Positions 9,021 to 18,977 of a stretch of 64,000 nt of DNA are shown piece after piece. The notes beneath the pieces are model-generated. The model saw only the letters and a program-made list of their open reading frames with translations, had not been told where the DNA came from and did no database searches. Origin of the DNA: Mojavia pulchra JT2-VF2 (lineage in GTDB: Bacteria; Cyanobacteriota; Cyanobacteriia; Cyanobacteriales; Nostocaceae); contig JAHHHN010000001.1 of assembly GCA_019359325.1 (NCBI GenBank), forward strand, positions 62,001 to 126,000, read 5' to 3'. The translations under genes were made by a program, and so were the position numbers. The first letter of the stretch is position 1. Every line of letters starts with the position of its first letter.

Positions 9021-9677
9021 ATGCATCTTCATCTTGTAAAACTTCTAGCTGGGACAATTCTGCTAGCAACATCCTTGGGTTGCGCCAAGCCACCCCAGAA
9101 CCAATCATCCTCAGGCAATACTGTCACGGCTACACCTACTGCAATCGAGACCATTTCTCAGTCAACAACCACCAAACCAGCCACCAAAACTGCCTTTATT
9201 AGTATTGAAGGAGAAAAAACTCCCGTTACACTGAGACTTTATGATCAATCCAGGGATTTGTTTACTACCTACTTTCCCGAAAAAGATTTTCTGGCTGAAG
9301 GAGGTAGTTCTGGTGAAGGCACAGGAGCTAGATTTATTGCTAATTTTGGTGGCAAGAAAAATGAAAATGTATATGTCCACCTTGCCTTTCTGAATAATTT
9401 CAAAACTCTAGGACAGCTAAGAAGCTTTGTAAACGCTAAAAATGGTCTGATTGCATCTAATGGTTGGCGAATTGTCAGCCGTACTCAAACAGCCCCCTAT
9501 CGTTGGGCAAAAGAAAAGATTGTTTTTAGTAAAGGAAAAAACATTGTAGGTAATCTATACCTGGGTCAACAAAATGGCAAATCTTTCTATGTAATTACCC
9601 ATTATCCAGTAGAATACGGCGATGGATTTCCACCAAGAGCAGACTTAATTTTACAGAATCTGCAAGTTAATCGTTAA
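9021..9677 (+). CDS. Predicted lipoprotein, unknown function
   Basis: The 218-residue protein has a lipoprotein signal with lipobox SLGC (Cys near residue 21), a Thr/Ser/Pro-rich linker (about 25-60) and a globular domain of roughly 150 residues with GEGTGARFIANFGGKK and PYRWAKEKIVF. It should be anchored in the cell envelope. I do not recognise the domain. It has its own AT-rich promoter region and no operon partner. Confidence 0.8.
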   Translation: MHLHLVKLLAGTILLATSLGCAKPPQNQSSSGNTVTATPTAIETISQSTTTKPATKTAFISIEGEKTPVTLRLYDQSRDLFTTYFPEKDFLAEGGSSGEGTGARFIANFGGKKNENVYVHLAFLNNFKTLGQLRSFVNAKNGLIASNGWRIVSRTQTAPYRWAKEKIVFSKGKNIVGNLYLGQQNGKSFYVITHYPVEYGDGFPPRADLILQNLQVNR

Positions 9678-10019
9678 ATAAATAATGCAGCAAAGTTGGT
9701 TTAACGACAAATGAGTGTATTAACACCCATTTGTTTCAAATTAAACAGAGGTGTTAAGTGCGATTGGTAGTGTTTGAAGAGGGTTCGCATATTAAATTTT
9801 GTAAAGTTTGTGCTAATGGTAGTTGAGAGCAATTACCAGAGTTGATTGCTAACAAATTAGATTTATCTAACATAATAACCAGACTCAGCGGTAATTATTT
9901 GAGAGTTTACTGATTGATAAATTTAACGCTAATCAGTAGATTTTAAATCCAGATGACCTTAATATAATTCTCATTTAATCCAAAACATTGGTGATGTTAG
10001 TTTAAGTTGGGAATTAATT
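9678..10019. other. Intergenic spacer
   Basis: This 342-base AT-rich spacer lies between two plus-strand genes encoding exported proteins. It begins with a weak stem (AATGAGTGTATTAACACCCATTT-like, near 9709-9733) that may act as a terminator. I see nothing else clear. Confidence 0.4.
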
Positions 10020-10757
10020 ATGAATCAACTAAAAGCTTACACCTTAGCGTTTTTATTGACTGGATTTGTTTTTACCCAACCGAGTCGTGCTGCTGAATTA
10101 CCATCTCTTTCAGCACAGATTAAAGAAGTAGTACAGTGGTTTACTGGCAAATTTGATAATGTGAACCAAGTAGCGACTAATCCTTCAGTACCACTCATTA
10201 CTATGACAAATTGTCAAGTGCAGCTAGATGGTAATAGTGGGACAGGTGAAACTCAAAATGTTTATTTGGAACAGCAAAGTCCAGTATTCAACCGGGTACG
10301 CTTTTATTCCTTCGGATTAGGCAGTGGTGCTATAGACTTAGGCATTCGTAGCTTTATCAATTCAAGCAGTTTGAGTGGACTTTGCGATCGCCCTGTATCG
10401 CAAAGAATTATTAGCCAAAATAATCTTGCTGCTGCTGTTTGTAGTCTGGATCTCATCTATGAGCAGAATCGCTATGTTGGGAATAATGCACCAACAGGTT
10501 GCCCAACCAGTACTGGCGGTAAGGTAGTATCCAGCGTCTCAATTCAAGCCAACAGTATCAATTCGTTAGACCAGATTTTTAGCAGCAGTGGTCAGTTGCT
10601 GGTAAATACCCCCATTGAATTTCGGCGGATACCAACAGTTCCTGAGTCTTCACCTTTAGCTGGATTAGTAATTGCAGGTGCTGGCTTGGCCTTTTTGCGA
10701 CGGAGAAAGCAAGCGAGAGTGTTGATGATTAAATCAGTGAACAGTAGACAGTCATGA
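10020..10757 (+). CDS. Secreted CpeT/CpcT-like protein with a PEP-CTERM-like tail
   Basis: The 245-residue protein has a signal peptide ending near SRAAE. A domain resembling the CpeT/CpcT phycobilin-lyase family follows (VVQWFTGKFDNVNQV, VYLEQQS, FNRVRFYSFGLG, CSLDLIYEQNRYVG). It ends with VPESSPLAGLVIAGAGLAFL followed by RRRKQAR, which has the order of a PEP-CTERM sorting signal: VPE(P/S), hydrophobic span, Arg-rich end. CpeT-like lyases are normally cytosolic, so an exported version probably has another role. The family call is from pattern memory and should be tested by profile search. Confidence 0.65.
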   Translation: MNQLKAYTLAFLLTGFVFTQPSRAAELPSLSAQIKEVVQWFTGKFDNVNQVATNPSVPLITMTNCQVQLDGNSGTGETQNVYLEQQSPVFNRVRFYSFGLGSGAIDLGIRSFINSSSLSGLCDRPVSQRIISQNNLAAAVCSLDLIYEQNRYVGNNAPTGCPTSTGGKVVSSVSIQANSINSLDQIFSSSGQLLVNTPIEFRRIPTVPESSPLAGLVIAGAGLAFLRRRKQARVLMIKSVNSRQS

Positions 10758-10762
10758 CAAAT

Positions 10763-10786
10763 GAAGGGGTTACCATGCACCCCTCA
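10763..10786 (+). terminator. Small stem-loop after the CpeT-like gene
   Basis: AGGGGT and ACCCCT pair around a short loop a few bases after the stop at 10757 and are followed by an AT-rich stretch. Confidence 0.45.
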
Positions 10787-10864
10787 TATTTTGGATATTT
10801 GATTGAATAAGATAATAGCGATCGCTATTAAGTATTTTGTAGGAATACTAGATTGGGAGTAACG

Positions 10865-11176
10865 ATGCTAGGAGAACAAAAACACAATAATTATTTATCA
10901 GAAGCAGAAAGCCGTTTACGTCAACTTTCTCCTGAACGCTTGCGAGTAGCAGTAGCTTTTCTAGCTTATTTGCAAGAAACTACAGAAAATCATGTAAAGG
11001 AGGAACTAATGAGCATTCCTGGTTTTGCCGCATCTTTTCATAACACTGAAAAAAGCCAAGACAAGCTAGAGGAAACAGCCTCAAACCAATTTGCCGAGGA
11101 TGCAGAAGTATGGCAGGCTTATTTAGCTTCTGAAAAAAAATGGGAAGAGGTATATCGCCGCCTTGCAGACTCCTAG
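10865..11176 (+). CDS. Antitoxin-like protein of a Doc toxin pair
   Basis: The roughly 103-residue protein is acidic and helical, with LSEAESRLRQLSPERLRVAVAFLAYLQE near the N terminus and a Glu/Trp-rich C terminus. I chose ATG at 10865 because GGGAG lies 6 bases before it; an upstream TTG is possible. It overlaps the Doc-like gene by 14 bases, the typical antitoxin-first arrangement. The fold is not recognised; the antitoxin role comes from the partner and overlap. Confidence 0.7.
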   Translation: MLGEQKHNNYLSEAESRLRQLSPERLRVAVAFLAYLQETTENHVKEELMSIPGFAASFHNTEKSQDKLEETASNQFAEDAEVWQAYLASEKKWEEVYRRLADS

Positions 11177-11555
11177 ATTTCTTTCTAATTCTCAGGTTAT
11201 CAAGATTCACGAACGCCAAATTGAGATATTTGGCGGTACTGCTGGTATCAGAGACGAAGGCTTACTAGATTCAGCTTTAGCTCAACCTCAAACTACCTTT
11301 GGCGGCGAACTTCTTCATCCTACTATTCATGAGCAAGCAGCAGCTTACCTCTACCATCTGGCAATGAACCATCCCTTTATTGATGGCAATAAGCGCACTG
11401 CATTCGCTGTGATGGATACCTTTATCACCTTAAACGGCTATACTTTGAATTTGTCAGTAGAGGAAGCTTACAACTTGGTGATTCGAGTAGTGCAGCGGGA
11501 AATTTCCAAAGAAGAATTATCTACATTCCTTCAACTGCATCTACAGAGCAATTAA
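11163..11555 (+). CDS. doc: Doc-family (Fic fold) toxin
   Basis: The 130-residue protein contains the Fic/Doc signature HPFIDGNKRTA (about residues 74-84), preceded by the typical Doc opening VIKIHERQIEIFGGTAGIRDEGLL (from about residue 12). Doc toxins phosphorylate elongation factor Tu; the motif has Lys where AMPylating Fic proteins usually have Gly, as in Doc. The start is TTG at 11163, inside the end of the antitoxin gene, which suggests translational coupling. The module lies just upstream of purL and may help stabilise the region. Confidence 0.85.
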   Translation: MQTPRFLSNSQVIKIHERQIEIFGGTAGIRDEGLLDSALAQPQTTFGGELLHPTIHEQAAAYLYHLAMNHPFIDGNKRTAFAVMDTFITLNGYTLNLSVEEAYNLVIRVVQREISKEELSTFLQLHLQSN

Positions 11556-11596
11556 ATCGATAGAATAATGCTCTGTCCTTTTGGTGCATTAGTTCC

Positions 11597-13966
11597 ATGA
11601 CCGCCAAATCTGCTCCCTTTTCCTCCCAAGAAATAGCCGCCGAAGGTATTAAGCCAGAAGAATATGAAGAAATTGTCCGACGGTTAGGGCGACATCCCAA
11701 CAAAGCTGAATTGGGAATGTTTGGGGTGATGTGGTCAGAGCATTGCTGTTATAAAAATTCACGACCTTTACTCAAGCAGTTTCCCACAACGGGGCCCCGC
11801 ATACTTGTAGGGCCTGGTGAAAATGCTGGTGTTGTAGATTTAGGCGACGGGTTGCAACTTGCTTTTAAGATTGAATCCCATAACCACCCTTCAGCTGTTG
11901 AACCATTCCAAGGAGCTGCAACAGGAGTAGGAGGTATCCTCAGAGATATCTTTACAATGGGGGCGCGTCCGATTGCTCTCTTAAATTCGCTGCGTTTCGG
12001 TTCTTTAGAAGATGGAAGAACACAAAGACTTTTCCAAGGTGTGGTAGCTGGTATAAGCCACTACGGTAATTGTGTAGGTGTACCAACTGTTGGCGGCGAA
12101 GTCTACTTTGACCCTGCTTATTCTGGCAATCCCCTGGTGAATGTCATGGCATTGGGATTGATGGAAACTTCAGAAATCGTCAAATCAGGAGCATCTGGTT
12201 TAGGCAACCCCGTGCTATATGTTGGTTCCACCACCGGACGTGATGGCATGGGAGGAGCGAGTTTTGCTAGCGCAGAATTGAGTGATGAATCAATAGATGA
12301 CCGTCCAGCCGTGCAAGTTGGCGACCCCTTTTTAGAAAAGTCTCTAATTGAAGCTTGTTTGGAGGCGTTTAAAACCGGTGCGGTTGTCGCTGCACAGGAT
12401 ATGGGTGCTGCTGGGATCACCTGTTCAACATCGGAAATGGCAGCCAAAGGCGGTGTAGGCATTGAACTAGATTTAGATAAGATACCCGTGCGAGAAACAG
12501 GGATGGTTCCCTATGAGTACCTACTTTCAGAATCTCAAGAACGGATGCTGTTCGTTGCCCATAAGGGACGTGAGCAAGAGTTAATTGATATTTTTCACCG
12601 TTGGGGACTACAAGCTGTTGTCGCTGGGACAGTAATTGCTGACCCGATTGTGCGGATTCTCTTTCAAGGTGAAGTTGCAGCAGAAATTCCTGCTGATGCT
12701 TTGGCAGAGAATACCCCTTTATATCACCGAGAATTATTAGCTCAACCGCCAGAATATGCTCAAAAAGCTTGGGAATGGACTCCTGAGTCTTTACCACCCT
12801 GTACCGCTGCTGGCATCGAAATTCAAGGCAGGCTACAAAGTTGGAATGATATCCTATTAACTTTACTTGATACACCAACGATCGCATCTAAAAACTGGGT
12901 ATATCGTCAGTATGACCATCAAGTACAAAACAATACTGTAGTACTACCTGGCGGTGCTGATGCCGCTGTGGTGCGTTTACGTCCGCTGGAAGAAATCCCC
13001 AATTTAAAATCCAAAATCGGAAATTTACAATCAGCTGTTGCAGCGACAGTAGATTGCAATCCTCGATACGTCTACCTTGATCCCTATGAAGGAGCTAAGG
13101 CAGTAGTAGCAGAAGCTGCCCGGAATCTTAGCTGTGTGGGCGCAGAACCGCTAGCGGTGACAGATAACCTCAATTTTGGTAGTCCAGAAAAACCGATTGG
13201 TTACTGGCAATTAGCAGAAGCTTGTCGCGGTTTGGCTGAAGGTTGCCGTGAATTGGCAACGCCTGTGACTGGAGGCAATGTTTCCCTTTATAATGAAACC
13301 CTCGATTCTCAAGGCAACCCACAACCCATTTATCCCACTCCTGTTGTCGGTATGGTGGGGTTGATTCCTGATGTTAGTCAAGTTTGTGGACAAGCTTGGC
13401 AAGGAGTTGGTGATGTAATTTATCTTCTTGGATGGTCTGTGTCATTCAAAAATACTTTAGGAGCATCTGAGTATTTAGCAACTGCCCACGGCGTAATTGC
13501 AGGCAAACCACCACGAGTTGATTTTGACTTAGAACGTCGTGTCCAGAAAGTTTGCCGTGAAGGAATTCGTGCAGGTTGGGTACGTTCAGCTCATGATTGT
13601 ACTGAGGGAGGATTAACTATTGCTGTAGCAGAATGTTGTATTGCTGGCAACCTCGGCGCTCAAATCCAGTTGCAAACTTCTGTCAATCAATCACAACGCC
13701 TTGATGAAGTGCTATTTGGCGAAGGTGGTGGGCAAATCATCATTTCTGTGGCGTCTGAACACCAAGAGATTTGGGAATCATACTTAAAGGAACATTTAGG
13801 GCAACAATGGCAAAAACTAGGCACGGTTGCTAATTCTAATGTTGGTTTGGAAGTTTTAACTTCTGATAATCAATTCTTAATCAAGGTTAGCATTGAAGAG
13901 ATTAGCGATCGCTATTCCCATGCGATCGCAAGGCGTCTAGACATTCAAACTACTACCCCTAGTTAA
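11597..13966 (+). CDS. purL: Phosphoribosylformylglycinamidine synthase subunit PurL
   Basis: The 789-residue enzyme makes FGAM in purine biosynthesis together with PurQ and PurS, neither of which is in the window. [20 protein letters not shown] starts near residue 91, GGVGGI-like glycine loops follow, and the second half repeats the AIR-synthase-like fold ([20 protein letters not shown]). The length fits the small PurL type that needs separate PurQ/PurS. A GCGATCGC-rich end is typical of cyanobacteria. It is followed by purF after a 150-base gap. Confidence 0.97.
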   Translation: MTAKSAPFSSQEIAAEGIKPEEYEEIVRRLGRHPNKAELGMFGVMWSEHCCYKNSRPLLKQFPTTGPRILVGPGENAGVVDLGDGLQLAFKIESHNHPSAVEPFQGAATGVGGILRDIFTMGARPIALLNSLRFGSLEDGRTQRLFQGVVAGISHYGNCVGVPTVGGEVYFDPAYSGNPLVNVMALGLMETSEIVKSGASGLGNPVLYVGSTTGRDGMGGASFASAELSDESIDDRPAVQVGDPFLEKSLIEACLEAFKTGAVVAAQDMGAAGITCSTSEMAAKGGVGIELDLDKIPVRETGMVPYEYLLSESQERMLFVAHKGREQELIDIFHRWGLQAVVAGTVIADPIVRILFQGEVAAEIPADALAENTPLYHRELLAQPPEYAQKAWEWTPESLPPCTAAGIEIQGRLQSWNDILLTLLDTPTIASKNWVYRQYDHQVQNNTVVLPGGADAAVVRLRPLEEIPNLKSKIGNLQSAVAATVDCNPRYVYLDPYEGAKAVVAEAARNLSCVGAEPLAVTDNLNFGSPEKPIGYWQLAEACRGLAEGCRELATPVTGGNVSLYNETLDSQGNPQPIYPTPVVGMVGLIPDVSQVCGQAWQGVGDVIYLLGWSVSFKNTLGASEYLATAHGVIAGKPPRVDFDLERRVQKVCREGIRAGWVRSAHDCTEGGLTIAVAECCIAGNLGAQIQLQTSVNQSQRLDEVLFGEGGGQIIISVASEHQEIWESYLKEHLGQQWQKLGTVANSNVGLEVLTSDNQFLIKVSIEEISDRYSHAIARRLDIQTTTPS

Positions 13967-14116
13967 GTCGTAAAATCCCCCCTACCCGGATCATTAGCGT
14001 CAATTAGCATAATTACGGTACTGTTTTAATAGATGGTTAAAGTTTTATTAAGAGAACTGCAATTATCCATTAAATAATCCCAGTGACTTGACACCCCCAC
14101 CAGGAGCAAAGTTAGC

Positions 14117-15616
14117 ATGATTCCCTACCATTCCGTCACTTCGGATGACTACCCCGAAAAGACTAATAATTCAGTTAATAGTGATGAAAATCGTCCAGAC
14201 AAGCCAGAAGAAGCCTGTGGTGTTTTTGGCGTCTATGCGCCAGGAGAAGACGTTGCAAAACTGACCTATTTTGGATTGTACGCACTCCAACACCGGGGTC
14301 AAGAATCAGCTGGCATTGCTACCTTTGAGGGTACACAAGTACATCTGCATAAAGATATGGGCTTGGTGTCTCAAGTCTTTAATGAGTCCAACTTGAATCA
14401 TTTGCCTGGTAGTCTAGCCGTTGGGCACACTCGTTATTCCACTACGGGTTCTAGCCGCAAAGTGAATGCCCAGCCTGCTGTTGTCGAAAGCCGCTTAGGT
14501 TCATTAGCTCTTGCACATAATGGTAATTTAGTCAATACTGTGCAGTTGCGCGAAGAATTACTGAAGAGCGAATGTAACTTAGTGACAACAACCGACTCAG
14601 AAATGATTGCATTTGCGATCGCTGAAGAAGTGAATGCTGGTGTAGATTGGTTAGAAGGTTGTATTCGAGCATTTCGCCGCTGTCAAGGAGCCTTTAGTTT
14701 AGTAATAGGTACTCCTGAAGGCATTATGGGTGTGCGTGATCCCAATGGTATCCGCCCTTTAGTAATTGGTACTTTGGCTGGTAATCCTGAGCGTTACGTA
14801 CTAGCTTCTGAAACTTGTGGCTTAGATATCATTGGAGCCGATTATGTACGGGATGTGAACCCAGGTGAGTTAGTTTGGATTACTGAAGCAGGTTTGACTT
14901 CTTACCAATGGCATCAACAGTCCCAGCGCAAGCTTTGTATTTTTGAGATGATTTACTTTGCCCGTCCTGATAGCATCATGCACAACGAGAGTTTGTACAG
15001 CTACCGGATGCGATTAGGACGACAACTAGCGGCAGAATCTGCTGTTGATGCTGATATGGTCTTTGGCGTTCCCGATTCTGGTATCCCAGCTGCCATCGGT
15101 TTTTCTCAAACTTCTGGCGTTCCTTACGCTGAAGGATTGATTAAAAACCGCTATGTTGGGCGCACCTTTATTCAGCCAACGCAAACTATGCGTGAGTCAG
15201 GTCTCCGCATGAAACTCAACCCCCTCAAAGATGTGCTAGTGGGTAAACGGGTAATTATCGTAGATGATTCGATTGTCCGAGGAACCACCAGCCGAAAATT
15301 AGTCAAAACTTTGCGTGATGCGGGTGCAGTAGAAGTACATATGCGAATTTCCTCCCCGCCAGTAACTCACCCCTGCTTTTATGGCATCGATACAGATAGC
15401 CAGGATCAGCTAATTGCGGCTACTAAATCAGTAGAAGAAATTGCCAAGCAGTTGGAAGTAGACACCCTCGCCTATCTCAGTTGGGAAGGAATGTTACAAG
15501 CGACCAGAGAAGACACCAACAGTTTCTGTTCTGCCTGCTTCACTGGAGATTACCCCGTTTCTATTCCTGAGCAAGTGAAGCGTTCTAAGTTGATATTAGA
15601 AAAGGTAGTGGTGTAG
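14117..15616 (+). CDS. purF: Amidophosphoribosyltransferase
   Basis: The 499-residue enzyme catalyses the first committed step of purine synthesis, converting PRPP and glutamine to phosphoribosylamine. The nucleophile is Cys34 in EEACGVFGVY, so the first 33 residues form a propeptide that would be cleaved off. The PRPP-binding loop is VIIVDDSIVRGTTS. The C-terminal NSFCSACFTGDYP carries cysteines of the iron-sulfur type PurF. It is preceded by purL on the same strand. Confidence 0.97.
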   Translation: MIPYHSVTSDDYPEKTNNSVNSDENRPDKPEEACGVFGVYAPGEDVAKLTYFGLYALQHRGQESAGIATFEGTQVHLHKDMGLVSQVFNESNLNHLPGSLAVGHTRYSTTGSSRKVNAQPAVVESRLGSLALAHNGNLVNTVQLREELLKSECNLVTTTDSEMIAFAIAEEVNAGVDWLEGCIRAFRRCQGAFSLVIGTPEGIMGVRDPNGIRPLVIGTLAGNPERYVLASETCGLDIIGADYVRDVNPGELVWITEAGLTSYQWHQQSQRKLCIFEMIYFARPDSIMHNESLYSYRMRLGRQLAAESAVDADMVFGVPDSGIPAAIGFSQTSGVPYAEGLIKNRYVGRTFIQPTQTMRESGLRMKLNPLKDVLVGKRVIIVDDSIVRGTTSRKLVKTLRDAGAVEVHMRISSPPVTHPCFYGIDTDSQDQLIAATKSVEEIAKQLEVDTLAYLSWEGMLQATREDTNSFCSACFTGDYPVSIPEQVKRSKLILEKVVV

Positions 15617-15723
15617 GAACTGGGGTCTGGGGATTGGATACTGGGAAATTTTCCTCATCCATTATCCCCTATCCCAATATCTGCTCAGGCTAGAATTGGT
15701 AAATTCCCTAACACAAATGGTTT

Positions 15724-16290
15724 ATGAACCAGCCAATAAGTGAGAGAGTGCGCTGGACAACAACCGACTTAAAGTTGTTTCCAGATAACGGCAACCGTTA
15801 TGAAATTATCGACGGGGAATTGTTTGTGACGAAAGCACCTCACTGGAAGCATCAAAAAACTTGTGTCAGAATTAGTGCTGCCTTAGATAGCTGGTCACAA
15901 ACTACTGGTTTAGGAGAAGTTGTAATTGCTCCAGGCATAATTTTTGGTGATGCTGATAATGTAATTCCAGATGTTGTCTGGGCTAGCAATGAGAGACTAG
16001 CTGGACTGTTAGATGAGGCTGGGCATTTGACTGCTGCACCAGAATTGATAGTAGAGGTGCTATCTCCCGGTAGTGAGAATGAAAAACGGGACAGAGAACT
16101 CAAACTTAAGCTCTACTCGTCAAGGGGTGTCAGGGAATACTGGATTGTAGATTGGCGTCAGCAACAGGTGGAAGTTTATCGACGCGAACAAACAATTTTG
16201 AAGTTAATTGCTACCTTATTTAATGGTGATGAATTGAACTCACCACTATTACCTAATTTTAGTTGTGCGATCGCTCGCTTGTTTTCTTAA
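15724..16290 (+). CDS. Uma2-family (DUF820) putative restriction-like endonuclease
   Basis: The 188-residue protein has the Uma2 pattern: RYEIIDGELFVTKAP, VIPDVVWASN with the PD motif, PELIVEVLSPGSENEKRDRELKLKLYSSRGVREYWIVDW with the ExK-like residues, and a C-terminal PLLPNF. This PD-(D/E)xK-fold family is hugely expanded in cyanobacteria; its role is unknown. It overlaps the convergent 16287 gene by 4 bases. Confidence 0.88.
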   Translation: MNQPISERVRWTTTDLKLFPDNGNRYEIIDGELFVTKAPHWKHQKTCVRISAALDSWSQTTGLGEVVIAPGIIFGDADNVIPDVVWASNERLAGLLDEAGHLTAAPELIVEVLSPGSENEKRDRELKLKLYSSRGVREYWIVDWRQQQVEVYRREQTILKLIATLFNGDELNSPLLPNFSCAIARLFS

Positions 16291-16568
16291 CTGTGCTGTA
16301 AGAACTCAACTTTGGGTAATAGAGGATCACTAACAATGCCCATACCACTAAAACCCCAGCGTTTGAGCAAACTGCCTACTTGTGTACCAGGAATAGATTC
16401 CACAGCAAAGCGGTTTGCTACCTCTGCGGCATGGGTGTTGAGATAGCTTAAAGCATCAAAGCTTTCCCGAAACAATAACAGATAACCCGATGCTTCAGCG
16501 TTCGGACGAGCTGTGAGATAACGACCATCAGATTTTGAGCGCACCAAGTAATAGACTTCAGACAGCAT
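16287..16568 (-). CDS. Conserved cyanobacterial hypothetical protein
   Basis: The 93-residue soluble protein begins MLSEVYYLVRSKSDGRYLTA and contains NRFAVESIPGTQVGSLLKRW. I know similar short cyanobacterial proteins but no function. It is convergent with the Uma2 gene, overlapping by 4 bases. Confidence 0.7.
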   Translation of the reverse strand: MLSEVYYLVRSKSDGRYLTARPNAEASGYLLLFRESFDALSYLNTHAAEVANRFAVESIPGTQVGSLLKRWGFSGMGIVSDPLLPKVEFLQHS

Positions 16569-16741
16569 GGAGTGAGGGAGTGGGGGAGTGCTGATAAATG
16601 TAAGTTTTTTAGATTTTGCGTTTTGAACAACGCCGGGACGCGGAAGGGGAGAAATTTCCGAACGAAAAAATAAGCTTTTTCCGACTGAATTTGAAAAAAC
16701 TACACCTGTGAGGTGGGGGAGCAGGGAAGAAAGAATAACTA

Positions 16742-16773
16742 ATGCCCAATGCCCAATGCCCCATGCCCAATGC
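16742..16773. repeat. Heptamer tandem repeat (TGCCCAA)n
   Basis: Five near-perfect copies of TGCCCAA end exactly where the stop codon of the permease gene begins. It is one of several short tandem repeats abutting gene ends in this window. Confidence 0.85.
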
Positions 16774-17820
16774 CTAATTTAGATTTTCTAGGCGAATGCG
16801 TGGATCAGCAGCCTTCAACAACAAGTCAGCGGCTAAGTTGCCCACAATTAACAGTACTGCGCCCATGACCAAGCTTGCCATTAATAAATACAAATCTTGC
16901 GCTTGTAAAGCTTGTAAAGTCAACCTTCCTAAACCTGGCCAGTTGAAGAACTGTTCGGCAATGAACGCACCGTTTAATAAACCAGCCAACTCAAAACCCA
17001 ATAAGGTAATTAACGGGTTGATAGCGTTACGCAGAGCATGAACGTAAATCACACGATTTTCTGGCAGTCCTTTGGCACGGGCTGTTTGGATGTAATCTTG
17101 GCGCATAACATCCAATAATTCACCACGAGTAATACGCTGCAAACCAGCAAAACTTGTGATTGAAAGGGCGATCGTTGGTAAAATCATATGCCAAGCGAGA
17201 TCGAGAAATCTGCCAAACCACGATAGTTCCGAGTGGTTGATGCTAGTCATGCCACCCACCGGGAAAACAGGCGAGGTAACTTGGGCTAAGATGAGTAAAA
17301 ATAGGGCAGTGATAAAACTGGGGAATCCTTGCCCAGCGTAGCTAATCACCTGTAAAATGCGGTCAGTCGACTTATTTTGCTTAACTGCGGCGATGATACC
17401 TAGAGGGATTGCGATCGCCCATGTGAAGATTAAAGAAGCGATCGCCAACAGCAAAGTCGCAGGTATCCGTTCCCATAACAGCGAAGCTACCGAGCGTTGA
17501 TAAACAAAACTAGTGCCAAAATCTCCTTTTGTCAAGATTCGCCATAGCCACAGCCCTAATTGCTCTGGCCAAGACTTATCCAAACCAAACTGCCGCTTAA
17601 TTTCCTCAATTCTCTCTGGAGAAATTTTTGGGTTTTGCCGTAGTGTGTCTACATAATCTCCTGGAGCAAGTTGAATAATGAAAAACGACAATGCAGACGC
17701 CAAAAATAAAGTCAACAGCGCCTGTAATAGCCTTTTCATTACATAAATAAAAGTCTCACTCGTGACTAGCCTAATTAACCAGTCCCGACTTGTCTCCATG
17801 GAAATTCTTGTAGATGTCAT
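16774..17820 (-). CDS. Dipeptide/oligopeptide-type ABC transporter permease (DppB-like)
   Basis: The 348-residue inner-membrane protein has an N-terminal segment with LSFFIIQLAPGDYVDTLRQ, several transmembrane helices and the permease EAA loop region RAKGLPENRVIYVHALRNAINPLIT. It should be one of two permeases of a DppBC/OppBC importer for peptides or nickel. No partner permease, ATPase or binding protein lies next to it, so its complex is assembled from genes elsewhere, as often in cyanobacteria. Residues 1-25 precede the first helix and an internal start is possible. A heptamer repeat lies right at the start codon. Confidence 0.88.
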   Translation of the reverse strand: MTSTRISMETSRDWLIRLVTSETFIYVMKRLLQALLTLFLASALSFFIIQLAPGDYVDTLRQNPKISPERIEEIKRQFGLDKSWPEQLGLWLWRILTKGDFGTSFVYQRSVASLLWERIPATLLLAIASLIFTWAIAIPLGIIAAVKQNKSTDRILQVISYAGQGFPSFITALFLLILAQVTSPVFPVGGMTSINHSELSWFGRFLDLAWHMILPTIALSITSFAGLQRITRGELLDVMRQDYIQTARAKGLPENRVIYVHALRNAINPLITLLGFELAGLLNGAFIAEQFFNWPGLGRLTLQALQAQDLYLLMASLVMGAVLLIVGNLAADLLLKAADPRIRLENLN

Positions 17821-17823
17821 AGC

Positions 17824-17855
17824 AGTTTGTCAGTTATCAGTTGTCAGTTTGTCAA
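17824..17855. repeat. Heptamer tandem repeat (TTGTCAG)n at the permease start
   Basis: Copies of TTGTCAG/TTATCAG begin 3 bases upstream of the permease start codon. The unit is the same as at rlmD, and again it takes the place of a ribosome site. Confidence 0.8.
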
Positions 17856-17876
17856 AACCACTAGCCATTGACCATA

Positions 17877-18395
17877 CTAATATTCAATCAAGGAAATAAT
17901 CGGCACATCTGGCAGATGTTTACGTCCTTGTAAATCTCGTAGTTCGATAATAAACCCAAAGCCCACTAATTCGCAGCCAATGTTTTGCACCAACTTTGCC
18001 GTTGCACTTGCTGTTCCACCTGTGGCAATCAAATCGTCCACAATCAAAACTCGGCTACCTGGAGACAAGGCATCCTGATGCACTTCCAAGGAATCTGTAC
18101 CGTACTCTAAATCATATTCAATTGAGTGAACTGCTGCTGGTAACTTACCTTTTTTGCGGGCAGGAATAAAACCAGCTCCTAATTTATAAGCCAGAGGAGA
18201 GCCAAAAATAAATCCCCGCGATTCCATTCCCACGATATAATCCGCCTTTAATTCCATATCTGTGCATCTTTGTGCAAAAAAATCAATAGTATAACGTAAT
18301 CCCTGAGGATCGCGTAGCAACGTAGTGATATCTCGAAATAAAATTCCGGGTTTAGGAAAATCTGGAATATCGCGTATTAGAGACTTCAAATCCAT
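17877..18395 (-). CDS. apt: Adenine phosphoribosyltransferase
   Basis: The 172-residue enzyme salvages adenine to AMP using [24 protein letters not shown] opens the mature protein, [10 protein letters not shown] and the PRPP loop [13 protein letters not shown] follow. I chose ATG at 18395. A longer frame to 18530 adds 45 residues that come from a GC-rich repeat and are not family-like. Confidence 0.95.
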   Translation of the reverse strand: MDLKSLIRDIPDFPKPGILFRDITTLLRDPQGLRYTIDFFAQRCTDMELKADYIVGMESRGFIFGSPLAYKLGAGFIPARKKGKLPAAVHSIEYDLEYGTDSLEVHQDALSPGSRVLIVDDLIATGGTASATAKLVQNIGCELVGFGFIIELRDLQGRKHLPDVPIISLIEY

Positions 18396-18977
18396 AAAAT
18401 TGATATTAGGGATTGGTGAGACAGCGCTCTTGGTAGGGTTTCCAACGCCACTTGCAACAAGAGCGGCTCGCCGCCCAACGCAGTGGCTACTCCGCAGGTG
18501 AGTCAGCGTGGTCTTGGGGGTTTCCCCCATGAGCGACTACCCCGAAGGGGTTATCGAAGAGTACCCGCAAGGGTATTGGGTATAGGGTAGCGGGTATTGG
18601 GCATTTAGAAAACTCTTTTCTTGTTCCAGTGCTTATTTCCTGTTCCCTAGTACCCAGTCCCTAGACCCCAATTCCCGATACCTGACAAATCGTACACTAT
18701 AATGTCATACGCTGGGGATCGAAGCGGAAGTTTCGCTAACCATTGACGACGACTTGAATCTAACTCAAGCTAGGGATGGAATTGCACTACCAAATGAGGC
18801 TGATACACTTATGTATTAAAAATTGAATTTTAATATAAGGAAACTTTTGAGTAGAAGAAAGAAGCAATGTACATATCACGCAATACTTCTACTGCTACAA
18901 GAGTAATGTTTTTGTTTGGCTACTTATCTTAAATTAGTTTTACCTAGTCTGTTGGAACCGCACAAGGTATCTATAGC
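18396..18977. other. Spacer between divergent apt and DUF3038 gene, with repeats
   Basis: These 582 bases contain a cluster of GC-rich small palindromes (18,440-18,575, for example ACCCCGAAGGGGT and TACCCGCAAGGGTA) followed by a degenerate GGGTATTGGG-type run. The right part (18,690-18,977) is free of these repeats and should hold the DUF3038 promoter. I see no gene. Confidence 0.5.

Noticed and set aside
17877-18530. Longer apt start at 18,530
   Set aside because: The extra 45 residues are encoded by a GC-rich repeat cluster and are not found in the family.
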